Below are positions 1 to 10,036 of a stretch of DNA of 64,000 bases, piece by piece. The stretch is from NCBI GenBank assembly GCA_016713125.1, contig JADJPT010000001.1, forward strand, positions 405,748-469,747, given 5' to 3'. This DNA comes from Betaproteobacteria bacterium (GTDB lineage Bacteria > Pseudomonadota > Gammaproteobacteria > Burkholderiales > SG8-39). The stretch's first letter is position 1; every line of letters begins with the position of its first letter. The position numbers and the translations under genes were made by a program. The notes below the pieces were generated by a model. That model had not been told where the DNA came from and searched no databases. It worked only from the letters and a program-made list of their open reading frames with translations.

Positions 1-1
1 G

Positions 2-325
2 TGCGTGACGCCCAACGAGGCCGCCTTCCGCAACGAGGGCACCAAGGGCTGGCTGGAGAAGTTCTACTCGCTGAACCAGAACTGGCAGTCCGACGACCGC
101 AGGAAGCTGCTGGCCTTCGCGCGCGACCTGCTGAACTCCGACTACGCCGGCCACCGCCTGACCTTCGTGCAGTTCGCGCAGGCGCCGCACTTCAACCACC
201 TGGCCGCGCTGTACGGCTCGTTCGACTTCTCCGGACCGCTGGACCTGGTGAAGAAGTGCGCCGACCTGTCCGACCGCGTCGACGCCAAGGTCAGCCCCGC
301 GGCGCCCGTGCGCTCCGCCGCCTGA
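2..325 (+). CDS. 4-hydroxyphenylacetate 3-hydroxylase family protein, C-terminal part (cut by window start)
   Basis: The window opens inside this gene; frame 2 is open from base 2 to the TGA at 323-325, giving about 107 residues. The segment with DYAGHRLTFVQFAQ followed by FDFSGPLDLVKKCADLSDRV matches what I know of the C-terminal helical domain of HpaB/PvcC-type flavin-dependent monooxygenases, which hydroxylate phenolic substrates with FADH2 supplied by a separate reductase. The catalytic and flavin-binding parts lie upstream and are not visible, so the substrate cannot be judged. It is followed after about 20 bases by a TauD-like dioxygenase on the same strand, suggesting a shared catabolic operon. 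Assignment to the family is fairly secure, the substrate is not. Confidence 0.72.
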   Translation, partial: CVTPNEAAFRNEGTKGWLEKFYSLNQNWQSDDRRKLLAFARDLLNSDYAGHRLTFVQFAQAPHFNHLAALYGSFDFSGPLDLVKKCADLSDRVDAKVSPAAPVRSAA

Positions 326-344
326 GCCGGGCGGAGCGGCGGAC

Positions 345-1457
345 ATGCGCGAGGCCGTGAGCCTGCAGAGGCTGGAGGGACCCGAGGTCTGGTCGGGCGC
401 GCAGATGCAGCCGCGCAGCGACTGGATTCACGTGCTGGACGCCGGTGAAGTCGCGGAAGTGCTGGCCGCGGTCGAGGGTGTGCGCCGCTCCGGCATCGAC
501 TGGCTGGACCTCGACAAGGAGGACTTTCCGCTGCCGTGCATGGCCGCGCGGCTGGCGCGCGTGGCGCAGCAGCTCGAACGCGGCTGCGGCATCGCCGTGG
601 TGCGCGGCATCCCGCACGAGGCACTGGGCCAGGCGGGCATGCGCATCGCCATGTGGGGCATCGGCCTGCACCTGGGCACCGCGGTGTCGCAGAGCAAGTA
701 CGGCGAACTGCTGGCCGAGGTGCGCGACTACGGCGAAGTCATGGGCCAGGCGACCTCGCGCGGCTACCGCGCGGCCGGCTCGCTGCGCTTTCACACCGAC
801 CGTTGCGACGTGGTGGCGCTGCTGTGCGTGCGCCAGTGCCGCGAGGGCGGCGAGAGCCTGACGGTCAGCACGCCGCACATCCACAACGTGCTGCTGGAGC
901 GCGACCCCGAAGCGCTGGCGCTGCTTTACCAGGACTGGTTCCACAGCCGCCAGGGCGAGGGCCAGCCGCACGAGCAGCCCTGGTACCGCAACCCGATCTT
1001 CGCGCAGCACCTGGGCCGCTTCACCAGCCAGTACTCGCGCGCCTACGTGGAGACCGCCAGCAAGTTTCCCGGGTTGCCGCCGGTGACCGAGCGCCAGTGG
1101 GCGGCGCTGGACCTGCTGGCCGACACCGCGCACGCCGAATGCTTCACCTCGCGCATGCAGCCCGGCGATCTGCAGCTGCTGAACAACCACGTGACCTGGC
1201 ACGCGCGCACCGCGGTGACCGATTGGGACGAGCCGGCGGACAAGCGCATGCTGTACCGGCTGTGGCTGTCGATGCCCGAGAGCCGCGAGCTGCCCGAGGA
1301 CTTCGCCGAGCTGTGGGGCCCGACCGGCGCCGGTGCGGTGCGCGGCGGCGTGGTCGCCGGCGCCGGCTATCGCACGGTGGCCGAGTTGCGCGCGCTGCGC
1401 GCGCAGGGCCGCACGCCGGCGCATGCCGGCTGGCCGCTGGCTTCGCTGGCGGCCTGA
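345..1457 (+). CDS. TauD/TfdA-family Fe(II)/2-oxoglutarate dioxygenase
   Basis: A 370-residue protein with the facial triad of Fe(II)/2-oxoglutarate dioxygenases: H150-x-D152 in the segment LRFHTDRCD, and a distal His near 287 in NNHVTWHART, with an Arg-rich stretch (KRMLYRLWLS, about 301-310) that would bind 2-oxoglutarate. Length is longer than E. coli TauD (about 280 residues), as is usual for the clavaminate-synthase-like subgroup. The ATG at 345 has a GGAGCGG ribosome-binding site. It sits between an HpaB-like monooxygenase and a RidA protein, so a role in breaking down an aromatic or amino-acid-derived compound is plausible, but the substrate cannot be read from sequence. Confidence 0.85.
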   Translation: MREAVSLQRLEGPEVWSGAQMQPRSDWIHVLDAGEVAEVLAAVEGVRRSGIDWLDLDKEDFPLPCMAARLARVAQQLERGCGIAVVRGIPHEALGQAGMRIAMWGIGLHLGTAVSQSKYGELLAEVRDYGEVMGQATSRGYRAAGSLRFHTDRCDVVALLCVRQCREGGESLTVSTPHIHNVLLERDPEALALLYQDWFHSRQGEGQPHEQPWYRNPIFAQHLGRFTSQYSRAYVETASKFPGLPPVTERQWAALDLLADTAHAECFTSRMQPGDLQLLNNHVTWHARTAVTDWDEPADKRMLYRLWLSMPESRELPEDFAELWGPTGAGAVRGGVVAGAGYRTVAELRALRAQGRTPAHAGWPLASLAA

Positions 1458-1527
1458 ACATCCCGACCCCCTTCGCCGGGCGCCTGGCCCGTCGCTTGCT
1501 CACGTCTTCCTTCGAGAGAAAGGCAAC

Positions 1528-2031
1528 ATGACCCATACCCGCATACGGAAATTCAACACGCGCAATGTCTGGAAGGGCCAGGACATCTCCAACGACCTTT
1601 GCATGGTGGTGCGCGCCGGCAACATGGTGTTCGTGCGCGGCCAGACCGGCATGGACCTGAACGGCAGGATCCACGGCATCAACGACCCGGCGGCGCAGAC
1701 CGAGAACGCGATGCGCTGCCTGAAGACCCTGCTCGAGGAGGCGGGCTCCGAGCTGGGCGACATCTGCAAGATCGTGATCTACGTGACCGATCGCGCCTAC
1801 CGCGAGGCGGTGTACCGCGTGGTCGGCAAGTGGCTTAAGGGCGTCTACCCGGTCTCCACCGGCATCATCGTGCAGGGCCTGGCGCGTCCGGAACTGCTGA
1901 TGGAGATCGACGTCTTCGCGGTGGTGCCGGAGGGTCGCGCGGCCAGGGCGAAGAAAGCCGCCGGCAAGCCGGCTGCGAAAGGATCCAGGGCAGCGCCGGC
2001 AAACAAGGCGGGGAAGCGCAAACCGCGTTAG
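1528..2031 (+). CDS. RidA/YjgF-family enamine/imine deaminase-like protein with basic C-terminal tail
   Basis: A 167-residue protein. The first about 135 residues are a RidA fold: VFVRGQTGMDLNGRI, then AQTENAMRCLKTLLEEAG and a conserved Arg in GLARPELLMEIDVFAV near the end of the domain. RidA proteins hydrolyse reactive enamine/imine intermediates released by PLP enzymes. The frame is open further upstream, but the ATG at 1528 follows a purine-rich GAGAGAAAGG and starts where RidA homologues do. Oddly, about 30 extra residues follow the domain, rich in Lys, Ala, Arg and Pro, resembling a histone-H1-like tail. Neighbouring oxygenase genes suggest it detoxifies an intermediate of their pathway. 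Confidence 0.85.
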   Translation: MTHTRIRKFNTRNVWKGQDISNDLCMVVRAGNMVFVRGQTGMDLNGRIHGINDPAAQTENAMRCLKTLLEEAGSELGDICKIVIYVTDRAYREAVYRVVGKWLKGVYPVSTGIIVQGLARPELLMEIDVFAVVPEGRAARAKKAAGKPAAKGSRAAPANKAGKRKPR

Positions 2032-2113
2032 TTTCCGTCGACGCCGGACGCGGCGCGCTGCGCGATCGCACGTGCGCGCCGCACCCGGCCCGCAGGCGCG
2101 GCTTCGCCTGCCT

Positions 2114-2119
2114 TACAAT
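2114..2119 (+). promoter_or_regulatory. Candidate -10 element (TACAAT) immediately upstream of the 5'-nucleotidase
   Basis: TACAAT lies only 6 bases before the ATG at 2126. If it is a genuine sigma-70 -10 box, the transcript would begin at or almost at the start codon, giving a leaderless mRNA. No good -35 hexamer is seen 16-18 bases upstream. The same arrangement recurs in front of mutY, the Nif3-like gene and the ABC ATPase at 43.7 kb. Confidence 0.4.
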
Positions 2120-2125
2120 GCCGCC

Positions 2126-3034
2126 ATGGCCGTAACCTTCGATGGCAAGCTGGTCGTCGCGATCTCTTCCCGCGCGCTGTTCGACTTCGAGGAGGAGAAC
2201 CGCCTGTTCGAGCGCGACGGCGACGCCGCCTACATGCGCCTGCAGCTCGAGCGGCTGGAGCTCGCCGCAAAGCACGGCGTGGCCTTCCCGCTGGTGCAGA
2301 AGCTGCTCGCCTTCAACACCGAGGACGCGCACCGCGTCGAGGTCGTGATCCTGTCGAAGAACGACCCGGTGTCCGGCCTGCGCGTGTTCCGCTCGGCCAA
2401 GGGCGCCGGCCTGCAGCTTGAGCGCGGCGTATTCACGCGCGGGCGCAATGCCTACCACTACCTCGAGGCGCTGAAGGCCAACCTGTTCCTGTCGGCCAAT
2501 GAGGAGGACGTGCGCGGCGCGCTGCAGGCGGGGTTTCCCGCGGCGCGTGTCTATCCGGAATCGGCCAGCGCCGCGCAAAATCATGCCGACGAGGTGCGCA
2601 TCGCCTTCGACGGCGATGCCGTGCTGTTTTCCGACGAAGCCGAGGAGGTGTTCCGGCGCGACGGCCTGGACGCCTTCCAGCGCCATGAAAGCGAGCACGC
2701 GCTGCGGCCGCTGCCGCCCGGCCCGTTCAAACCCCTGCTCGAGGCCCTGCACCGGCTGCAGACCGCCGGCGCCGCGGTGCCGATGCGCATACGCACCGCG
2801 CTGGTCACCGCGCGCAGCGCCCCGGCGCACGAGCGCGCGGTGCGCACGCTGATGCAGTGGAACGTGGGCGTCGACGAGGCGATGTTCCTCGGCGGGCTGG
2901 AGAAGGGCCCGATCCTCGCCGCCTTCAGCCCGGACTTCTACTTCGACGACCAGCGCGGGCACGTGGAGTCGGCGAAGAAGCACGTCGCCACCGGCCATGT
3001 GCCGTTCGGCGTCGCCAATCGCAAGCTCGGCTGA
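2126..3034 (+). CDS. 5'-nucleotidase (cytosolic NT5C1-like family)
   Basis: A 302-residue protein. The opening (VVAISSRALFDFEEENRLFE), the central IAFDGDAVLFSDEAE motif with the nucleophile-type DGD, and the closing PDFYFDDQ with HVESAKKHVATGHVPFG match the bacterial relatives of cytosolic 5'-nucleotidase I, which remove the 5'-phosphate from nucleoside monophosphates. The longest frame begins at 2072, but the ATG at 2126 starts where the conserved domain starts. There is no signal peptide, so it is cytoplasmic. It stands alone between the RidA gene and the AsmA-like gene; no pathway link is evident. Confidence 0.82.
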   Translation: MAVTFDGKLVVAISSRALFDFEEENRLFERDGDAAYMRLQLERLELAAKHGVAFPLVQKLLAFNTEDAHRVEVVILSKNDPVSGLRVFRSAKGAGLQLERGVFTRGRNAYHYLEALKANLFLSANEEDVRGALQAGFPAARVYPESASAAQNHADEVRIAFDGDAVLFSDEAEEVFRRDGLDAFQRHESEHALRPLPPGPFKPLLEALHRLQTAGAAVPMRIRTALVTARSAPAHERAVRTLMQWNVGVDEAMFLGGLEKGPILAAFSPDFYFDDQRGHVESAKKHVATGHVPFGVANRKLG

Positions 3035-3103
3035 GCGCGCGGCCTGCCATGCATCCGGTACGAATGTTCGGCCATCATTCTTGATCCCAAGCCAGGAAGC
3101 CTC

Positions 3104-5263
3104 ATGAAAGCCATCAAATACCTGCTGTTCGCCCTGGGCGGCGTCGTGTTGCTCGTCGTGCTCGGTCTGGCGATCGCCGTCGGCGTGGTCGACGGGGAGT
3201 TCGTCAAGCAGCGCGCCGAGCGCCAGATGAAGGAGCAGTTCCGGCGCACGCTGACGATAGAAGGCACGCCCAGGCTGTCGCTGTTCCCGGTGCTGGCCCT
3301 GGAGCTGGGCAAGACCCGCCTCTCGGAGCCCGCCAGCGACAAGGAGTTCCTGTCGCTGGATTCGGCCAGGGTCGCGGTCCGGGTGATGCCGCTGCTCTCG
3401 CGCAGCATCGAGGTCGACGCGCTTGCGCTCGCCGGGCTGAAGGTGAACCTGGTGCGCGCCAGGGATGGCGCCATGAATATCGACGACCTGGCCGGCAGGA
3501 AGGGCAAGGACAAGGCGGAGGGCGGCGGCGATGCGCCACACGGCAAGCCGCCCGCGGTGCGCGTCGCCGCGGCCAGCATCGAGCGCGCGCAGATCGCCTA
3601 TCGCGACGAGGCCAGCGGGCAGACGGTCAGCGTGGCCGACATCAACCTGAAGACCGGTGCGCTCGCCGACGCGACGCCCACCCCGGTGTCGTTCTCGGCG
3701 CACGTGAAGGGCGCACGGCCGACGCTGGACGTGAAGCTGAACCTGGGCGGACAACTGCGGGTGAATCTCGACAAGGAGGCCTTCGAGGTGGCCGGCCTGG
3801 TGTTCGAGGCCAAGGGCGTGGTCGATCGCGACACCCTGGCGGTGAATTTTTCCGCGCCGCAGGTCAGCGTGAGGCCGGGCAAGGCTTCCGGCTCGGCGGT
3901 CACCGGCACGCTCGTGCTGAAGGGGCCGCAGCGCAACGTGAATGCCCGGCTCAACGTGTCGGCCGTCGAAGGTTCGGCCGAGGCGCTTGCCATCCCGGCG
4001 CTGACGCTGGACATCGACGCGGTGGTCGAGGGCAACGGCATGAAGGGCCGCATCGAAACGCCGATCAAGGCCAGCCTGTCCCGGCAGACCTGGGAACTGC
4101 CCAGGCTGGTGGCGAATCTGAGCTTCTCCGGGCCGGCGATTCCGCAGAAGAGCGTCACCTTGCCGATCCGCGCGGCGCTGAAGGCGGATCTGGACAAGCA
4201 GTCGGCCTCGGCCGAAGTGTCGACCAGGTTCGACGAATCCAGCATCGAGGCGAAGTTCACGGCGGCCAGGCTGAAGCCGCTGAACGCCAGCTTCGACCTG
4301 GCCATCGACAAGCTGAACCTCGATCGTTACATCGCGCAGAAGCCGGCGGCGCCGGCCAGGGGCGACGAGAAGATCGACCTGTCCGCGCTCAAGGGCCCGA
4401 CGCTGGCCGGCCGGGTGCAGGCCGGCGTGCTGCAGGTCAAGGGCGTGAAGCTCGAGAAGCTGCAGGCGCAGATCAAGCTGGCGGGCGGCAGGCTCGAGGT
4501 TGCGCCGTACACGGCCAGCCTGTACGGCGGCACGCTGGCCGGCAGCCTGACGGTGGACGCCAACACCGGCCGCTTCCAGGTCAAGGACACGCTCACCAAC
4601 GTGGCCATCGGCCCGCTGCTGCGCGACGCGGCCAGGAAGGACATGCTGGATGGTCGCGGCAACGTGAACCTGGACGTGTCGACCAGCGGCAACACGGTCG
4701 CGGGATTGAAGCGCAAGCTCGAAGGCAGCGCGCGGGTGGACCTCAAGGACGGCGCGATCCGCGGCATCAACCTGGCCGACAGCCTGCGCAACGTGAAGGC
4801 GACGCTGGGTTCGAAATCCGCGCAGACGGCGGGCGACAGCGCCAAGAAGACCGATTTCTCGGAGATGGGGGCGAGCTTCGCGATCCGCGAAGGCGTGGCG
4901 AGGAACGACGACCTGAAGGCGGCCTCGCCGTTCCTGCGCCTGACCGGCGCGGGACAGTTCGACATCGGCAATTCGACCATCGACTACACCGCGCGGGCCA
5001 CGCTGGCGGCCACCTCCAAGGGCCAGGGCGGGGCGGCCGACGTGGCCGGCATCACGGTGCCGGTGAAGCTGGGCGGCACCTTCGATGCGCCGACCTGGAA
5101 CATCGATTACACGGCACTGCTGGGCGCACTGGGCAGCGGTGCGGGCAAGCTCGGTGGCGTGGTCGGCGGCGCACTGGGCAATGCGGCGGGCGGCGCCGCG
5201 GGCGCGACCGGTTCTGCGGCCGGACAGGTGAAGGACAAGCTCAAGGGATTGTTCGGGCGCTGA
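3104..5263 (+). CDS. AsmA-family inner-membrane anchored protein
   Basis: A 719-residue protein with one N-terminal membrane helix (about residues 5-28) followed by a long beta-rich periplasmic region. The segment after the helix (KQRAERQMKEQFRRTLTIEG, then LSLFPVLALELGKTRLS) is the characteristic AsmA opening. AsmA-like proteins are thought to bridge the envelope and affect phospholipid transport or outer-membrane assembly. The last about 50 residues are Gly/Ala-rich with repeated GxxxG spacing and end in a short basic helix (VKDKLKGLFGR). The ATG at 3104 has a GGAAGCC ribosome-binding site. It is convergent with the peptide transporter operon that follows. Confidence 0.88.
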   Translation: MKAIKYLLFALGGVVLLVVLGLAIAVGVVDGEFVKQRAERQMKEQFRRTLTIEGTPRLSLFPVLALELGKTRLSEPASDKEFLSLDSARVAVRVMPLLSRSIEVDALALAGLKVNLVRARDGAMNIDDLAGRKGKDKAEGGGDAPHGKPPAVRVAAASIERAQIAYRDEASGQTVSVADINLKTGALADATPTPVSFSAHVKGARPTLDVKLNLGGQLRVNLDKEAFEVAGLVFEAKGVVDRDTLAVNFSAPQVSVRPGKASGSAVTGTLVLKGPQRNVNARLNVSAVEGSAEALAIPALTLDIDAVVEGNGMKGRIETPIKASLSRQTWELPRLVANLSFSGPAIPQKSVTLPIRAALKADLDKQSASAEVSTRFDESSIEAKFTAARLKPLNASFDLAIDKLNLDRYIAQKPAAPARGDEKIDLSALKGPTLAGRVQAGVLQVKGVKLEKLQAQIKLAGGRLEVAPYTASLYGGTLAGSLTVDANTGRFQVKDTLTNVAIGPLLRDAARKDMLDGRGNVNLDVSTSGNTVAGLKRKLEGSARVDLKDGAIRGINLADSLRNVKATLGSKSAQTAGDSAKKTDFSEMGASFAIREGVARNDDLKAASPFLRLTGAGQFDIGNSTIDYTARATLAATSKGQGGAADVAGITVPVKLGGTFDAPTWNIDYTALLGALGSGAGKLGGVVGGALGNAAGGAAGATGSAAGQVKDKLKGLFGR

Positions 5264-5323
5264 GGCGGCGCGCCGCAGGCGGCAGACCCGGCCGCGAAGC
5301 CGGCCGCAGATTCGGCCCGAGCC

Positions 5324-6348
5324 TCAGTCCGGCAGCCGGCCTTCCTGCACCGCATGACAGGCTGCCAGGCCGGCGCCCGCCGTGAGCAGCACGGGCTGTT
5401 CGCTGCGGCAGCGTGCGTCGGCGTGCGGGCAGCGCGGATGGAAGGCGCAGCCGCCCGGCGGCGCAAGCGGGTTGGGCACTTCGCCGCCCACCGGCGTGCG
5501 CGCCCTGCCGCTCATTTCCAGGTCGGGAATCGCATCGATCAGCAGGCGCGTGTAGGGATGGCGGGGTTGCGCGAACAGCTGCTTCGCCGCACCGACTTCG
5601 ACCAGCCTGCCCATATACATCACGCCCACGCGGGTGGCGACGTGCGCGACCACCGCCAGGTCGTGCGAGATGAACAGGTAGGTCAGGCCCAGGCGCTGCT
5701 GCAGGTCTTTCATGAGGTTGAGGATCTGCGCCTGTACCGACACGTCGAGCGCGGAGGTGGGCTCGTCGCACACCAGAAACTCCGGCTGCGTGGCCAGCGC
5801 CCGCGCGATCGAGATGCGCTGGCGCTGACCGCCCGAGAACTCGTGTGGGACTTCCGCCGTCTTCTGCCGCCAGGCCCACCGGCGCAGCAGCTCGGCGACG
5901 CGCGCGGCGAGCGCGCGGGCGCGGGCGCCCGCCGTGCGCGACCAGCGGCTCGCCGACGATGTCGCGCACGCGCCAGCGCGGGTTCAGGCTGGCGTAGGGA
6001 TCCTGGAAGATCATCTGCATGCGCCGCCGCAGGGGCGCGGACGCGGCCTGTGCCAGGTCGGCGCCGGCGAACAGGATGCGGCCGCGCGAGGGCGGGTACA
6101 GGCCGACGATCAGCCGCGCGACCGTCGACTTGCCGCAGCCGGATTCGCCGACCAGGGCCAGCGTCTCGCCGCGGAGGATGGAGAAGGACACGCCGTCCAC
6201 GGCGCGCAGCAGGCGCCGCGGCTCGCCCTCGAGCACGCGGTTCAGCCAGGGCCTGGAGACATCGAAGCTGCGCGCCAGATCCTGCACCTCGAGCAGCGGC
6301 GTGCGGCTGTCGGCATCGAGATCGGCATCGGCGCCGATTGCGGCGGGA

Positions 6349-6359
<11 letters not shown>
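5324..6359 (-). pseudogene. Peptide ABC transporter ATP-binding protein (DppF/OppF-like), frameshifted
   Basis: The N-terminal part (starting at 6359) has the Walker A motif GESGCGKST and Q-loop IFQDPYASLNPRW. The C-terminal part has Walker B CDEPTSALDVS, the H-loop ISHDLAVV and the Cys-containing oligopeptide-transporter tail (GGCAFHPRCPHADARC). The reading frame changes between about 5917 and 5932, after VAHG, so the two parts lie in different frames. A short VGLAAEDGG segment around 5850-5880 reads in the first frame again, suggesting more than one indel there. The family energises uptake of peptides or related solutes. The gene overlaps the preceding ATPase gene by 11 bases. Whether it is broken in the organism or only in this sequence is open. 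Confidence 0.8.
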
Positions 6360-7366
<1,007 letters not shown>

Positions 7367-7449
7367 GGACAGGTGGCAGCAATTCGACTGGTAATCCGCC
7401 ACAGGCTTCGAGTATTGAAAAAAAGTGGCAGTAATTTCACGCTTTTTCC

Positions 7450-8460
7450 TCAGCGCAGCCTGGGGTTCAGCGCATCGCGCAGCCAGTCGCCCAGCAGGTT
7501 CACCGACAGCACCAGCACGATCAGCGCAGCGCCCGGAAACACCGTGATCCACCACTCGCCGGAGAGCATGAAGTCGTTGCCGACGGGATCAGCGTGCCCA
7601 GCGAGGGCTTGGTGGGGCGGCACGCCGACGCCGAGGAAGGACAGCGTGGCTTCGGTGATGATGGCCAGCGCCAGGTGGATGGTGGCGATCACCAGCACCG
7701 GGCCCATGACGTTGGGCAGCACGTGGCGGAACATGATCGACGCCTGGCTGCGGCCGATCACGCGCGCGGCCTGCACGTACTCCTTCTGGCGCTCCACCAG
7801 GGTGCTGCCGCGCACGGTGCGCGCGAAGTCCACCCACTTCGACAGGCCGATGGCGACGATCAGCACATAGACGGCGATCGAGTCGTGCGTCTCGCGCGGC
7901 AGCACGATGCGCGCCACGCCGTCGATCAGCAAGGCGATCAGGATGGCCGGAAACGAGAGCTGTATGTCGGCCACGCGCATGATGAAGGCGTCCAGTCGTC
8001 CGCCGGCGTAGCCGGCGACCAGACCCAGGCCCACCCCCATGGCCATCGATAGCAGCACCGAGGCCACGCCCACCGCGAGCGAGATGCGCGCCCCGTACAG
8101 GATGGTGGAGAGCAGGTCGCGGCCCTGGTCGTCGGTGCCGAGCAGGTACTTCGCCTGGCCTTTCTCGGTCCACGCCGGTGGCGTGAAGCCGTCGGAGAGG
8201 TTGAGCGCGGCGCTGTCGAAGGGGTTGGTCGGCGCCAGCCAGGGCGCGAACAGCGCGCCGCCCACACACAGCAGGGTGAGCAGCGCGGCCAGCATCGCCA
8301 CCGGCGATTGCCGGAAGCTCCAGGCCAGGTCGCTGTCCCAGGCGCGGCGCGCCCGGGCGATCAAATGCGAACCCCCGGTGCGGCGCACCGGCGCGCCATG
8401 TGTGCCATGCCGCCGGCCGGACTTACTGGACGCGCGCGAAACGCGCCTCGGGCCGGTCAT
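7450..8460 (-). CDS. Peptide ABC transporter permease (DppC-like)
   Basis: An inner-membrane permease of the DppC/OppC type with about six membrane helices, the family's LAP...FDSAALNLSDGF N-terminal loop and LGTDDQGRDLLSTILYGARISL. The cytoplasmic EAA loop (KEYVQAARVIGRSQASIMFRHVLPNVMGP) contacts the ATPases. The ATG at 8460 overlaps the preceding gene by 38 bases; a TTG at 8364, just before the first conserved residues and behind a GGGGG tract, is an equally good start. Between 7590 and 7615 the frame seems to slip and recover: the family's PSLGTLI motif is readable only in the +1 frame there, giving HQALAGHADP instead. Confidence 0.8.
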   Translation of the reverse strand: MTGPRRVSRASSKSGRRHGTHGAPVRRTGGSHLIARARRAWDSDLAWSFRQSPVAMLAALLTLLCVGGALFAPWLAPTNPFDSAALNLSDGFTPPAWTEKGQAKYLLGTDDQGRDLLSTILYGARISLAVGVASVLLSMAMGVGLGLVAGYAGGRLDAFIMRVADIQLSFPAILIALLIDGVARIVLPRETHDSIAVYVLIVAIGLSKWVDFARTVRGSTLVERQKEYVQAARVIGRSQASIMFRHVLPNVMGPVLVIATIHLALAIITEATLSFLGVGVPPHQALAGHADPVGNDFMLSGEWWITVFPGAALIVLVLSVNLLGDWLRDALNPRLR

Positions 8461-10016
8461 CGGCCTTGTGCAGCGTGGACACGTTCTTCTTCATGGCCCA
8501 GGGGCGCAACTGGTGGTGCAGGGGCACGTAGTAGTGGTTGTCGCGCGTCATGACCAGCGCGTCGCGCAGCATCGCGTCGCGCTTCTTCACGTCGGTCTCG
8601 GTCTTCATGGCGTCGATCAGCGCGTCGAGCCTGGGGTCCGAGACGCGGCCCAGGCTGCTGCCGTCGGCACCGGTGGTCTTGGTGCGCAGCAGCGAGGACT
8701 GCAGGCTGTACAGGCCGTCGAAGGTGGACACGCTCCCAGCCGAGCATGTAGGCGCTGTGGTCGAATTTCTGGATCTTGGCGATGAAGCTGGCCATCGGCT
8801 GGGCGGTGAGCTTGACCTTGAGCCCGATGCGGCCCCACATGCCGACCAGCGCCTGGCAGACCTCCTCGTCGTTCACGTAGCGGTTGTTCGGGCAGTCCAG
8901 TCCGAACTCGAAGCCGTTCGGGTAGCCGGCCTCGGCCAGCAGCTTCTTTGCGCCCTCGATGTTGGCCGGCGCCACCTTGTCGAGCTCGGCGGTATGCCCG
9001 TGCACGCCCGGGGCGATCATCAGCGCGGCCGGAATCGACAGGCCGCGCATGGTCACGCGCTTGATGGTCTCGCGGTCGACCGCCATGTTCAGCGCCTGGC
9101 GCACGCGCAGGTCCTTGAACGGGTTCCTGCCCTTGACGTTGGAGTAGAGCAGCTCGGGGCTGTGCTGGTCCAGGCCGATGAAGATGGTGCGCACCTCGTG
9201 GCCGTCGAGCACCTTGAGCCTGGGGTCGCTGCGCAGCCGCTGCACGTCCTGGGTCGGCAGGTCGGTGACCAGGTCGACGTCGCCGGAAAGCAGCGCCGAG
9301 ACGCGCGTGGCGTCGGCCTTGATCGGCGTGTAGATCACCTCGGTGACGTTGCCCGGCAGCTTGTCCCACCAGGCCGGGTTGGCCACCATCACCACGCGCT
9401 TGTCGGGTTCCCAGGTCTTGATGATGTAGGGGCCGGTGCCGTTGGCGTTGCGCGAGGCGTAGGTTTCCTCGCGCGCCTTGTAGTCCTGGATGCTCTCGGA
9501 TTTGTTCTTCGCCGACCAGGCGCGGCTCATGATGCGGAAGTCGATCAGGTTGCGGCATCATGCACCGGGTTGGGGCCGAAGAGGATCAGGTCGATGGTGC
9601 GGTCGTCGATCTTCTTCACCTCCTTCACGCCGTTCACGTAGATCTGTCATGGTGCCCTGCGGCTGCAGGATGCGGCCGTAGGAAAACAGCACGTCGTCGG
9701 CGGTGAACGGCGAGCCGTCGTGGAACTTGACGCCTTTGCGGAGGCTGAAGCGCACCTGCGTGGGCGAGACCTGCTGCCAGGCGGTGGCCAGCGCCGGCTC
9801 GACCTTGAAGTCCTTGTCGTAGCGCACCAGGCCCTCGTAGGTGTGCTGCATGATGCCGTTGGTGGTGGCGTGGTTCTGCGAGTGCGGGTCGAGGGTCAGG
9901 ATATCGTTCTGCGCGCCCCATTTGAGCGTCGCGGCATGGGCCGGGGCGTGCACGCCGGGCAGGACGCCCAGCGCGAGGGTCAGGATGGCGGCGGTCAGCA
10001 GGCGTGCGGATCTCAT
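8423..10016 (-). pseudogene. Peptide/solute ABC transporter substrate-binding protein (family 5), multiply frameshifted
   Basis: The ATG at 10016 has a GAGGGAGA ribosome-binding site and a clear Sec signal peptide (about 30 residues ending APAHA). The first frame holds the family-5 binding-protein opening (LTLDPHSQNHATTNGIMQHTYEGL). The frame then changes near 9650 (the continuation IYVNGVKEVKKIDDRTIDLI is in the next frame), near 9555 and again near 8735, where STFDGLYSLQSSLLRT resumes. At least three indels are therefore needed to rebuild one protein of about 530 residues. The protein would capture the substrate in the periplasm for the DppBC permease. Three indels within 1 kb of otherwise well conserved coding sequence is unusual. 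Confidence 0.83.
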
Positions 10017-10036
10017 CGGTGTCTCCCTCTTCGGCG

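Noticed and set aside
5264..5323. GC-rich inverted repeats between the AsmA-like and DppF genes as a terminator
   Set aside because: Only short stems and no T-tract on either strand.
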